From NCBI GenBank assembly GCA_900541975.1, contig UQLR01000019.1, positions 1 to 39,106 on the forward strand: a stretch of 39,106 nucleotides of DNA. Reading direction: 5' to 3'. Shown here one piece after another: positions 17,471 to 25,610 of this stretch. The stretch comes from an uncultured Oscillospiraceae bacterium. Lineage in GTDB: Bacteria; Bacillota; Clostridia; Oscillospirales; Acutalibacteraceae. Positions within the stretch are counted from its first letter, which is position 1; the number at the start of each line of letters is the position of its first letter. Made by a program: the position numbers and the translations under genes. Under the pieces are notes generated by a model, which worked only from the letters and a program-made list of their open reading frames with translations, made no database searches and was not told the origin of the DNA.

Positions 17471-17842
17471 ATGAGCGGACATAGAATTGACCGCACGGCA
17501 GAGGATATAAAGCGTGAGCTTACGGCAATCCTGCGTGAGCTGAAGGATCCACGGGTAAGCGGCACCATGCTCAGCATTGTGCGTGTGGAGCTTACAAATG
17601 ATTTGTCGTTTTGCAAGGTGTACGTCAGCGCAATGGAGGGTCCTGATGCGGCCAGGGAGGCGGTTAAGGGGCTGAAGTCGGCAAGCGGCTATATCCGCCG
17701 TGCACTGGGCCTTCGGGTAAGGCTTAGGCATGTGCCAACACTACTGTTTGGCGCGACGGACTCAATTGCGTACAGTGCAAATATTTCCAAAATACTCAAC
17801 GAGCTTGACAAAAAGGATGAACAGGATGATCACACTGAATAA
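17471..17842 (+). CDS. rbfA: Ribosome-binding factor A
   Basis: 123 residues. KH-fold 30S assembly and 16S rRNA maturation factor. Family pattern: HRIDRTAEDIKRELTAIL, DPRVSGTMLSIVRVELTNDLSFCKVYVS, and LRHVPTLLFGATDSIAYSANISKIL. AAAGG is about nine bases before the ATG. The 3' end overlaps the next gene by 17 bases. Confidence 0.94.
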   Translation: MSGHRIDRTAEDIKRELTAILRELKDPRVSGTMLSIVRVELTNDLSFCKVYVSAMEGPDAAREAVKGLKSASGYIRRALGLRVRLRHVPTLLFGATDSIAYSANISKILNELDKKDEQDDHTE

Positions 17843-18797
17843 GGCGGCGCTCTTACTCAAACAGATGGATGCGGTTATAATCTTAACGCACCAGTATCCG
17901 GACGGCGACACACTGGGCAGCGGCTTTGCGCTTTGCAGGCTGCTGCGCGCCATGGGAAAAAAAGCCAATGTGCTGGTTTGTGGCGATCTTCCTCTAAAAT
18001 TTGCCTATATGGCAAGGGGGCTTTCCTGCCAGCCGTTTGAGGGCGGCCATGTGGTTAGTGTAGATGTTGCCGACGAAGCGTTGCTGGGGGAAAACAGAGG
18101 GCAGTTTTCCGGGCGTGTGGAGCTGTGTATTGACCATCATGCTTCCAATAAAGCCTTTGCAAAGTATATTTATGTGGACAGTACTGCGGCGGCAACAGCG
18201 GAAATTATTTACCAGCTGGCCCAGTTACTGGGAGTAGAAATCGACCAGGAAACGGCAGATTGTATTTTTACAGGGATTGCGACCGATACCGGTTGTTTTC
18301 GTTATGCAAACACTACGCCCAGAACGCACCATATAGCTGCGCAAATGATGGAACGTGGCGCTCGTGCGGCAGATATTAACCGTGTGATGTTCGATACAAA
18401 ATCCAGGCGGCGCATACGGATAGAAAAGAGCGTGCTGGAAACAATGGAATTTTATGCCCAGGGCCGGTGCGCGGTTGTTTGCATTACCAACCAGATGATG
18501 ACAGACAGCGGTGCGACAGAAGATGAAACGGAAGGGCTTTCCTCCCTGCCCAGACAGGTGGAGGGCGTGTGTATTGGAATTACGGTCAAGCAAAAAGAGG
18601 ACGGCGGCTATAAAATATCGGTACGTACGACCCAAGGCTATAACGCCGGCGCGCTTTGTGCACAGTTTGGCGGCGGCGGCCATCAGGCGGCGGCCGGATG
18701 TTCAATGACAGGCACGCTTGCGCAGGTGAAGGAGCAAATCGTACAGGCGGCCTGTAAAATGCTGGAAAACCATGCACTGAAACAACCCGAAGAATAA
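17826..18797 (+). CDS. nrnA: DHH/DHHA1 phosphoesterase (NrnA-type oligoribonuclease)
   Basis: 323 residues. Degrades nano-RNA and/or pAp with Mn ions. Metal-site motifs: H22-x-x-P-D26-G-D28 (HQYPDGDTLGSG), IDHH at 102-105, GIATDTGCFRYANTT near 155-170, and the DHHA1 motif GGGGHQAAAG with H286. The ATG at 17826 has AAAAGG nine bases upstream and overlaps the end of rbfA, so the two are coupled; the longer frame from 17730 runs inside rbfA and is rejected. In many Bacillota truB and ribF follow; here a strong terminator ends the operon. Confidence 0.92.
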   Translation: MITLNKAALLLKQMDAVIILTHQYPDGDTLGSGFALCRLLRAMGKKANVLVCGDLPLKFAYMARGLSCQPFEGGHVVSVDVADEALLGENRGQFSGRVELCIDHHASNKAFAKYIYVDSTAAATAEIIYQLAQLLGVEIDQETADCIFTGIATDTGCFRYANTTPRTHHIAAQMMERGARAADINRVMFDTKSRRRIRIEKSVLETMEFYAQGRCAVVCITNQMMTDSGATEDETEGLSSLPRQVEGVCIGITVKQKEDGGYKISVRTTQGYNAGALCAQFGGGGHQAAAGCSMTGTLAQVKEQIVQAACKMLENHALKQPEE

Positions 18798-18803
18798 AAT
18801 ACT

Positions 18804-18836
18804 GCCGGGAGCGCTTTATGCAGCTCCCGGCTTTTT
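18804..18836 (+). terminator. Terminator of the rimP-nrnA operon
   Basis: Perfect 9-bp stem GCCGGGAGC / GCTCCCGGC (18804-18812 with 18823-18831) followed by TTTTT, seven bases after the nrnA stop. Confidence 0.92.
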
Positions 18837-18884
18837 CTGTTTCATTCTTATGGGGTTTGTTCTGAAGAGATCTTATTGAAAGAT

Positions 18885-18933
18885 ATGTAAACGTAGAGAA
18901 ACCCGGCAAATAAGATACACAGCCCTGTATAAA
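18885..18933 (-). repeat. Intergenic repeat family, copy C
   Basis: On the minus strand it reads TTTATA (18933-18928), then TATCTTATTTGCCGGGTTT (core 18917-18901 and beyond) and TACGTTTACAT (18895-18885). It shares a 17-base exact word (AAACCCGGCAAATAAGA on the plus strand) with copy B at 38884-38900 and the core ACCCGGCARRTAAGATA with copy A at 35016-35032. It lies just past the minus-strand terminator of the acyltransferase gene, in that gene's orientation. Flanks include ATCTTATT / AATAAGAT (18870-18877, 18909-18916). Confidence 0.7.
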
Positions 18934-18941
18934 GAACAGGT

Positions 18942-18966
18942 AAAAAGGGACGCAGTCAGCCCCTTT
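18942..18966 (-). terminator. Terminator of the glgP-acyltransferase operon
   Basis: Minus strand: stem AAAGGG / CCCTTT (18966-18961 with 18949-18944), 11-base loop, then TTTTT shared with the stem end. It starts four bases after the acyltransferase stop codon. Short stem, so moderate strength. Confidence 0.6.
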
Positions 18967-18969
18967 ATT

Positions 18970-20019
18970 TTAAAACAACCATTTGTTTAAAACGGTATGA
19001 TCCATTTTTACAAGGAGAAAACCAGCCAATGATGTCAACAGCACAGTTAAAAGAAACAGCAATGTTGTGGAAACCGTCTGACCGGGAAGCATTGCCTCTG
19101 ACAAAAAGAGAATAACGGACATGGCCAACGGATGGGAATAAAACATAAAGTTTGCAATGCCTCTTGCATAGTGCGCCGTTTTTTCCCTGACTGTAAACGG
19201 GTGCTGCAACAAAAACAGCATGACAAACAACAAAAGCGCATATAACCCAAAGGTAATAATCACATTTTTCTGCATGCCCAAAACGGTCACCAGCACAATT
19301 TCCGCTAGAAATAAAACGACGCTTATAACCAGCCCCATCGTAAGCCGTTTTCCCCTTATTTTTCTGCAGGCTGCATCCAGTGCATAACCCAGCATATAAA
19401 ACGGCAGGCCCATCAGGACAACGCGCCGAATGATTTCGAACTGCGGCAAATTAATGATCTGCTGCACCACGGGAATCTGTTCTCCGATGGCATAATAGGA
19501 ACAGCCCAGGCACCCCAGCGCATAGAGGGCCAGTGAAAAACAAAAAAGCAGCCTGAGTTGCTTAATCTTATAAAAAAGCGTTACGACAAATAAGCAAAAA
19601 AACAATGCCGGGAAAAACCAGAGATGGTATTCTGAACCAAAAATGAAATAATTTTTTACACAAGTTAAGATCCAGTCTAACAGCGATCCGTTGCTTGCAA
19701 AAACAACTAGTAATTTCTTCAGAAAATAAATGGCGCTCCACGCCGAATAAATGGTCAAAAGGTGCAAGAACGTTTTTTTAAACACGGTTTTTCCCGCCCT
19801 GAGCGCACGTATGTAATAATAGCCCGACGTACAAAAGAAAAACGGGACTGCAATTCTGGGAAAAACATCATTTATAAAGAAAGTCAGCGCATCGCTTATA
19901 CCAGATAGCGGATGTGTATGGATTGACACCACCATCACCGCGCACACAAGCCGAAAAAGATCAATCGAACAGTTCCTTTGCGTATTTAAAGTTTTTATAA
20001 CCATACCGTTGCCACCCAT
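18970..20019 (-). CDS. Membrane acyltransferase, acyltransferase 3 family
   Basis: 349 residues, about ten hydrophobic membrane segments. The family start is seen as NCSIDLFRLVCAVMVVSIHTHPL, with the conserved catalytic histidine in the first helix (H34 or H36), then FPRIAVPFFFCTSGYYYIRAL. Such enzymes acylate (often acetylate) sugars or cell-surface polymers; substrate unknown. AAAGGAG lies six bases before the ATG. It begins 21 bases after the kinase gene, so it probably shares that operon, although a functional link with glycogen breakdown is not obvious. Confidence 0.85.
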   Translation of the reverse strand: MGGNGMVIKTLNTQRNCSIDLFRLVCAVMVVSIHTHPLSGISDALTFFINDVFPRIAVPFFFCTSGYYYIRALRAGKTVFKKTFLHLLTIYSAWSAIYFLKKLLVVFASNGSLLDWILTCVKNYFIFGSEYHLWFFPALFFCLFVVTLFYKIKQLRLLFCFSLALYALGCLGCSYYAIGEQIPVVQQIINLPQFEIIRRVVLMGLPFYMLGYALDAACRKIRGKRLTMGLVISVVLFLAEIVLVTVLGMQKNVIITFGLYALLLFVMLFLLQHPFTVREKTAHYARGIANFMFYSHPLAMSVILFLSEAMLPGQTVSTTLLFLLTVLLTSLAGFLLVKMDHTVLNKWLF

Positions 20020-20040
20020 ATCTGACTCCTTTTGTTACTT

Positions 20041-20877
20041 TTATAATTCCTTTAAAAACGGTTCAAAACAGATTCCGTCTTGCGGGGGGACTGCAAGTTT
20101 TTCTGAAAGCAAGGTTGCTTTTGCAATAAACCGCCCCGCTTTGATGACAGATTCCCGAAATTCCACGCCGTTTACAGCGTCTGCCGCAATAATGGAAGAA
20201 AAAACATCGCCCGTTCCGGCGCGCTCTTTTCCAACTTTCAGGCCGCTTACCGTGCAAAAGCTGACGGCGCCGTGATCTTTTTCATACAAAAAGTTGGTTA
20301 GCTCTTCTTCGCGGGATATTCCTGTAATGACGACCTTTTTTGCGCCCGTTTTGCACAGCTGCTTTGCCATTTTCGTCAGTTTTTCTCTGCTGTATGTGCC
20401 TTTTTCAAAGGGCGTGTCTGTCAGAAAGCAGGCTTCTGTTAAATTAGGGGTAAGAATGTCGGCATACCCGATCAAATTTTTCATGTTCCTGCACATTTGC
20501 CGGGTATAGGTGGAGTACAGTTTTCCGTTATCGCCCATGATGGGGTCAATAATAATTTCGGTCTGTTCGGTGCAAAACTGCGAAAAAAAACGCTCTACAA
20601 TCCCCATTTGTTTTTCCGACCCTAAAAAGCCCGTATAAATTCCGTCGAAAGTAAGCCCGAGCTTTTTCCATTTGGAAAAATACAGCTCCATTTTGTCTGT
20701 ATAGTCGTCAAAAAAGTAGTCTGCATACCCTGTATGATTCGAAAAAACCGCCGTCGGCATGGCGCAGCATTGTATGCCCATTGCCGAAACGATCGGCAGG
20801 GAAACTGTTATGGAGCATCTTCCAAAGCCTGAAAAATCGTTAATTACAGCCATTCTTTTTTGTCTGTTTCTCGTCAC
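20041..20877 (-). CDS. Pyridoxal/pyridoxamine kinase
   Basis: 278 residues, ribokinase superfamily, PdxK/PdxY type. Phosphorylates B6 vitamers to give pyridoxal phosphate. Signature: VINDFSGFGRCSITVSLPI at the N-terminus, MPTAVFSNHTGY near 40-51, DPIMGDNG near 111-118, and the anion-hole/catalytic motif GTGD at 221-224. The start taken is GTG at 20877 with GGGGAAGG upstream; ATG at 20853 is possible but lacks a ribosome site. It lies downstream of glgP and the GH13 gene on the same strand. Glycogen phosphorylase uses pyridoxal phosphate, so co-expression would make sense (inference). Confidence 0.88.
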   Translation of the reverse strand: MTRNRQKRMAVINDFSGFGRCSITVSLPIVSAMGIQCCAMPTAVFSNHTGYADYFFDDYTDKMELYFSKWKKLGLTFDGIYTGFLGSEKQMGIVERFFSQFCTEQTEIIIDPIMGDNGKLYSTYTRQMCRNMKNLIGYADILTPNLTEACFLTDTPFEKGTYSREKLTKMAKQLCKTGAKKVVITGISREEELTNFLYEKDHGAVSFCTVSGLKVGKERAGTGDVFSSIIAADAVNGVEFRESVIKAGRFIAKATLLSEKLAVPPQDGICFEPFLKEL

Positions 20878-20906
20878 CGGCCAATCATCCTTCCCCTAAC
20901 ACGTTT

Positions 20907-20938
20907 ATGGTATTGCAGCGGGTTTGCTGCAATACCAT
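20907..20938 (-). promoter_or_regulatory. Intercistronic hairpin between the GH13 and kinase genes
   Basis: Perfect 13-bp inverted repeat ATGGTATTGCAGC / GCTGCAATACCAT with a six-base loop, three bases after the GH13 stop. On the minus strand no T run follows (AAACGTG), so it is not a classical terminator; it may protect or process the upstream mRNA. Confidence 0.65.
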
Positions 20939-20941
20939 GTT

Positions 20942-22804
20942 TTATATTTCCACAAACGCGCACGAAAGTGCAGGAATCCAAAGTTTTCCGTCGGTAATCT
21001 GCGTCCCCAACAGTGCTCTGCCGTGAGCATATCCCGGCGGGATGTCGATTGTTATATCCTGAAAACCTGCGTTAAACGCGCAAAACAGCGCGGTCTGGTT
21101 ATCATGGCGCACATACGATATATGTCTACCGCTTGAAAATGCGTTGACAATATCTCCTTCTTTAAGCGCAGAGCATACTTTTCTGAGCTTTCCAAGCTGC
21201 TTGTACCAGCTCAAAAGTTCCTGGTTTTCGTTTCCCCAAGGAAAACAGGCGCGGTTAAACGGGTCCCGATATCCCTGCATGCCCACCTCGTCTCCATAAT
21301 AGATGCATGGGACGCCCGGAAGCGTATACAGCATACCTGCCGCTACTTTCATGAGCTTAATTCCGCGTTCATATTGCTGCTGTGTCAGTCTGGTATTTGC
21401 CTGCCACTGTCTGTCCCTGCCGTTTAACGGCTCGCCCGCCAGCACGGTCAGCGCACGTTCTGTGTCGTGCGTGCTCAACAGGTTCATCAAAACGTTGAGT
21501 ATCGGCTTGGGATAGTTCTCCACAATACATAAAATGCGCTCCATCATATCCCTGCCGTCAGCTCCGCGCAGAAAATCAAGAATTGCCGCTCGAAATGGGT
21601 AGTTCATTACGCTGTCAAGTTGGTTTCCCAGCAAAAACGCCCTTCTGTGGCCATAACTTTCCTTATTGGAAGCATCCTCCCAGACCTCGCCGAGCACAAG
21701 GCCTTCCGGGTCTTCTTCTTTTACCGCGCGGCGAAGATTTTCCAAAAATGTGTCCGGCAGCTCGTCGGCCACGTCCAGCCGCCATCCGCTGTTGCCGTTT
21801 TTCATCCACTTTCTTACAATCCCGTTTTCGCCATTGATATACTCGTTAAATTGCGGGTCGGTTTCGTTTACCTCCGGCAGTGTGTAAAAGCCCCACCAAG
21901 AATTGTACTGATTTGGCCACTGGCTGAAATGGTACCAGCTGTAATAGGGCGACTCCTGACTGTTGTACGCCCCCACGCTGTTATACCGTCCCTTACGGTT
22001 AAAATAGACGCTGTCGCTGCCGGTATGGCTGAACACGCCGTCGTTGATTACATGGATACCACGTTTTCTTGCTTCGCTGCAAAGTGTTTGAAAATCTTCC
22101 TCCGTACCCAGCAATGGGTCAATTTTGCTGTAGTCGGCCGTGTCGTACCTGTGGTTGGAATATGCTTCAAATATGGGGTTGAGATAAATACAGGTAACGC
22201 CCAGCTTTTCTAAATAATCGAGTTTTTGCGTAATCCCCTGCAAATCGCCCATAAAGAAGTCCGAGTTTGTAATTTCCCCCTGCGCGTTTGGCCACCACTG
22301 GGGCCCTTCCTGCCAGTTTTCATGAATTGTCCTGTCTTGGGGGATGTTTTCTTTTTTATTGCCCGAATAGCAAAACCTGTCGGGAAAAATCTGGTACATG
22401 ACGCCGCCAACGGGCCATTTGGGTGTCTGGAAGCCCTTTTTGTAGCAGGTAATTTGCCAGGAGGCGCCGGTGCTGCGGCAGATTTCGCTCTTCTTTTCCG
22501 GCCCTGCGGGATTGACATACCGTTCCCCTTCGTTGGTTTGCAGGCGGAATCCATGCCAGTAAAGGCCAATTTTTTCTGTTGTGTAGTGGCATTCCCACAC
22601 TTCAAAGCCCTCGCTGTAAATTCCGCACCAGAACATATTGCAATAGGTCCAATCTCCGTCAAAGTCATGCTTAATATTCAGCTCTGCTTTTGAGCAGCCC
22701 AGGCTGCGCGGAAGGATGATCTTAAAATGGATGCGGGTATTTTCTTCCACCGCGCCCATGGGGCTGCGGTAAAAGCTGTTTCTTGAATCGTATGGAACGT
22801 TCAT
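20942..22804 (-). CDS. GH13 alpha-glucan hydrolase (neopullulanase/cyclomaltodextrinase type)
   Basis: 620 residues, no signal peptide, so intracellular. An N-terminal beta-sandwich (about 1-120) precedes the TIM barrel, as in the GH13_20-like maltogenic enzymes. Catalytic set: region I DGVFSH (D255, H260), nucleophile D344 in GWRLDVADE, acid/base E373 in LGEVWED, and H446-D447 in STHDTER; also YQIFPDRF near 137-144. It hydrolyses alpha-1,4 (and perhaps alpha-1,6) bonds of maltodextrins or glycogen fragments. AAAGGG lies eight bases before the ATG. It follows glgP after 67 bases, forming a glycogen/maltodextrin breakdown unit. Confidence 0.9.
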   Translation of the reverse strand: MNVPYDSRNSFYRSPMGAVEENTRIHFKIILPRSLGCSKAELNIKHDFDGDWTYCNMFWCGIYSEGFEVWECHYTTEKIGLYWHGFRLQTNEGERYVNPAGPEKKSEICRSTGASWQITCYKKGFQTPKWPVGGVMYQIFPDRFCYSGNKKENIPQDRTIHENWQEGPQWWPNAQGEITNSDFFMGDLQGITQKLDYLEKLGVTCIYLNPIFEAYSNHRYDTADYSKIDPLLGTEEDFQTLCSEARKRGIHVINDGVFSHTGSDSVYFNRKGRYNSVGAYNSQESPYYSWYHFSQWPNQYNSWWGFYTLPEVNETDPQFNEYINGENGIVRKWMKNGNSGWRLDVADELPDTFLENLRRAVKEEDPEGLVLGEVWEDASNKESYGHRRAFLLGNQLDSVMNYPFRAAILDFLRGADGRDMMERILCIVENYPKPILNVLMNLLSTHDTERALTVLAGEPLNGRDRQWQANTRLTQQQYERGIKLMKVAAGMLYTLPGVPCIYYGDEVGMQGYRDPFNRACFPWGNENQELLSWYKQLGKLRKVCSALKEGDIVNAFSSGRHISYVRHDNQTALFCAFNAGFQDITIDIPPGYAHGRALLGTQITDGKLWIPALSCAFVEI

Positions 22805-22832
22805 CTGCTCAACCCTTTCGGTGTTTTAAACT

Positions 22833-22855
22833 GCAAGCCCGGCAATACGGGTTGC
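22833..22855 (-). promoter_or_regulatory. Intercistronic hairpin between glgP and the GH13 gene
   Basis: Minus strand GCAACCCG / CGGGCTTGC with one bulged base and a short loop; no T run after it. It is similar in placement to the hairpin at 20907-20938. Confidence 0.45.
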
Positions 22856-22871
22856 TGCGCTGTGTTTTTCC

Positions 22872-25271
22872 CTACTCCTCTGCGGGGGATAAATTCCAGA
22901 TATTGCAGGCATAATCGCGAATTGCTCTGTCTGCAGAAAAAATGCCCGACTTTGCAATATTGACAAGCGACATGCTGTTCCATTTTTGTGCGTCTTTATA
23001 TATCTGTGAAGCTTTTTTCTGCGCCATGGAATAGTCTGCAAAATCTGCCAGTACCATATACGGGTCTGTGTTGATCAAAGAATTGGAAACCGGGGTAAAG
23101 CGCGTGGTGTTGATTTCATCCACCGCTTTTTTAATTTCATAGTTATTATGGTAATAAACGGAGGGATGATAGCCGGCTTTTTTCATATTTTCAACTTCCG
23201 GCGTTGTCATGCCGAACAGAAACATGTTTTCCTTACCCACTGCGTCGTGGATTTCAACATTGGCGCCGTCAAGCGTACCAATTGTAAGGGCGCCGTTGAT
23301 CATAAACTTCATATTGCCCGTACCAGAGGCTTCTGTCCCGGCAAGGGAAATCTGTTCGCTGATCTCTGCCGCCGGCATAAGTTTTTCAGCTACGGTTACT
23401 CTGTAATCTTCCAGATATACAACGGACAGCTTTTGATTGACCGCTGGATCATGGTTGATTTTATTTCCCAGTGCGACAATAAACTGGATAATTTGTTTTG
23501 CAAAATAGTAGCCTGGTGCGGCTTTCGCACCAAAAATATAGGTTTTGGGAACAAAATCTGCGTTTGGGTTTTCACGGAGCCACTGATAGGTGGAAAGAAT
23601 ATGCAGCGCGTTGAGAAGCTGGCGTTTGTACTCATGCAAGCGCTTGACCTGTACGTCGAAAATAGAGTCCGGATTAACCGTAACGCCGTTGTTGTCCTTT
23701 ATATATTTTGCCATTTTTATTTTGTTTTCACGCTTGATTTTCCCCAGCTGCTCCAGCACGCGCGCGTCGTCTTTATAAGCCATAAGTTTTTCAAGCTGCC
23801 GGGCGTCGTTTACATAAGCGTCCCCTATAAGCTCTGTAACCAGTTTTGCAAGGCCTGGGTTTGACTGGTTGAGCCAGCGGCGGTGCGCAATACCGTTTGT
23901 AACGTTTGTAAATTTCTGCGGCATGACCGTGTAAAAATCGTGAAAAACATGTTCTTTTAAGATATTACTGTGCAGTGCGGACACACCGTTGACGCTAAAG
24001 CTTGCCATAACAGCCAGATTTGCCATGCGTACAATGCCGTCGTTTAAAATAGCCATCCTGCCCACCTTGTAGCCGTCAACACCCATATTATGCAGCTGTG
24101 CACAAAAGCGCTTATTCAGTTCGTCTATAATCTGGTAAATTCTGGGTAGTTTCTGGCGGAACATATCTTCGCTCCAGCATTCCAGCGCTTCGCGCATGAC
24201 CGTATGGTTTGTATATGCCACCGTGCGCGTTACAATATCCCATGCCTTGTCCCAGCTGTAGCCGCATTCGTCCAGCATAATGCGCATCAGCTCAGGGACA
24301 GCCAGAACGGGATGCGTGTCGTTGAGATGAATGGAAACCAGATCCGGTAAATTATCCAGCGAGCCGTTATCACGCAAATGCCGTCTTATAATGTCCTGTA
24401 TCGTTGCAGATACAAGGAAATACTGCTGGTTTAAGCGCAGGCTTTTCCCCTCTGTGTGATTGTCGCCGGGATAAAGAACCTTGGTAATGGTTTCCGCCAT
24501 GGCGTTTTGCTCCATGGCCCGTATATATTCGCCGTCGTTAAACAGCTGCATATCAAAATCCTCAGACTTTGCCGACCACAGGCGCAAACGGCTGAGTCCC
24601 CGGCCGTCCTTGCCGGAAACATACATATCATGCGGAATGGCCAGCACGCTGTTTGCGCCGGTAAGCTCTACATTATGATAGCCGTCGCGCCAGCTTTCAG
24701 ATACTTTTCCGTTAAAACGCACCTCTACTGCTTTTTCGGGCTGGGAATGCAGCCATACAGAACCGCCGGGCAGCCAGAAATCAGGCAGTTCTGTCTGCCA
24801 GCCGTCTATCAGCTTCTGGTTGAAAATTCCGTATTCATACCGCAGCGAATATCCCATAGAAGGGTATGCCTGTGTGGCAAGTCCATCCAGGAAGCAGGCC
24901 GCCAGCCTGCCCAGGCCGCCGTTTCCAAGCCCGGCGTCGGGTTCCTGCTCATATACATTTTCCAATTTTATTCCAAACTTTGAAAGTGCACCGGCAACAG
25001 TCTGCTCCAAATTTAAATTATACAGGTTGTTTTTCAAAGAACGTCCCATGAGAAATTCCATACACAGATAATAGACCTTCTTTTTACCCTGCTCCACAGA
25101 CCGTTTTGCAAAATCTGCGTATCCACGGCTGAGCAGGTCGCGTACGACCAGGGCAACCGCCTTGTAGAAGTGTTCATCTGTAGCCTCTGCAGGCGTAACG
25201 CCAAAATTGTGGGAGAGTTTGGATTCTATTTTTTCCCGCATCTGCTCCACCGTAAAATTGTAGTTTACCAT
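22872..25271 (-). CDS. glgP: Glycogen/maltodextrin phosphorylase
   Basis: 799 residues, full length for GT35. Releases glucose-1-phosphate from alpha-1,4-glucan with phosphate and a pyridoxal phosphate cofactor. Features: [23 protein letters not shown]-type sequence near 110-130, HLNDTHP near 320, HTVMREALE near 350-360, and the cofactor lysine K655 in [19 protein letters not shown] at 25285-25290 and GAAGAGG closer in precede the ATG. A strong promoter lies about 95 bases upstream. First gene of the operon with GH13, kinase and acyltransferase genes. Confidence 0.96.
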   Translation of the reverse strand: [799 protein letters not shown]

Positions 25272-25365
25272 AAAAATACCTCTTCCTCCTGAAACTTTTT
25301 CAGAAAAATATGGAAATCACAATATGCCGCCGGCCTTCTTCCAATTATAGCCGGACGATTTGTTT

Positions 25366-25394
25366 ATTATACTATAAAAACCGCGCCTTTTCAA
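25366..25394 (-). promoter_or_regulatory. Promoter of the glgP operon
   Basis: Minus strand: -35 TTGAAA (25394-25389), 17-base spacer, perfect -10 TATAAT (25371-25366). Start point near 25359. Confidence 0.85.
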
Positions 25395-25419
25395 TAAAAA
25401 TGTGGCTTTTTGCAGCAAC

Positions 25420-25436
25420 TTTCCACAGTCTGGAAA
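25420..25436. promoter_or_regulatory. Inverted repeat, possible operator
   Basis: TTTCCA-CAGTC-TGGAAA, six-base arms, located between the divergent glgP and zapA promoters. A regulator site is possible but no known consensus was recognised. Confidence 0.3.
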
Positions 25437-25515
25437 AAGCGTTTTTCTCTTCTGCATTTTAACCTTACCCTTAAAGCGGAAAATATAAATTCATATAGGA
25501 ATTTAACAAAATCCC

Positions 25516-25544
25516 TTTAAACTTCCGTATATATATATTATAAT
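25516..25544 (+). promoter_or_regulatory. Promoter of the zapA operon
   Basis: -35 TTTAAA (25516-25521), 17-base spacer containing a TA-repeat, perfect -10 TATAAT (25539-25544). Start point near 25551, leader of about 60 bases. Confidence 0.7.
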
Positions 25545-25610
25545 AACACTGTATACGCAAGTCTTACCTGTTTGCAGGCCGTGCGAAACAGACAAGAAAG
25601 GGTGGAAACA

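Larger units (their letters stand above)
25272..25610. other. Divergent intergenic region between glgP and zapA
   Basis: 339 bases with no coding sequence. It carries the glgP promoter, the zapA promoter and a symmetric element at 25420-25436 (TTTCCA-5-TGGAAA) that lies between them, 26 bases upstream of the glgP -35. Nothing else stands out apart from an alternating AT tract near 25529-25537 just before the zapA -10. Confidence 0.6.
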
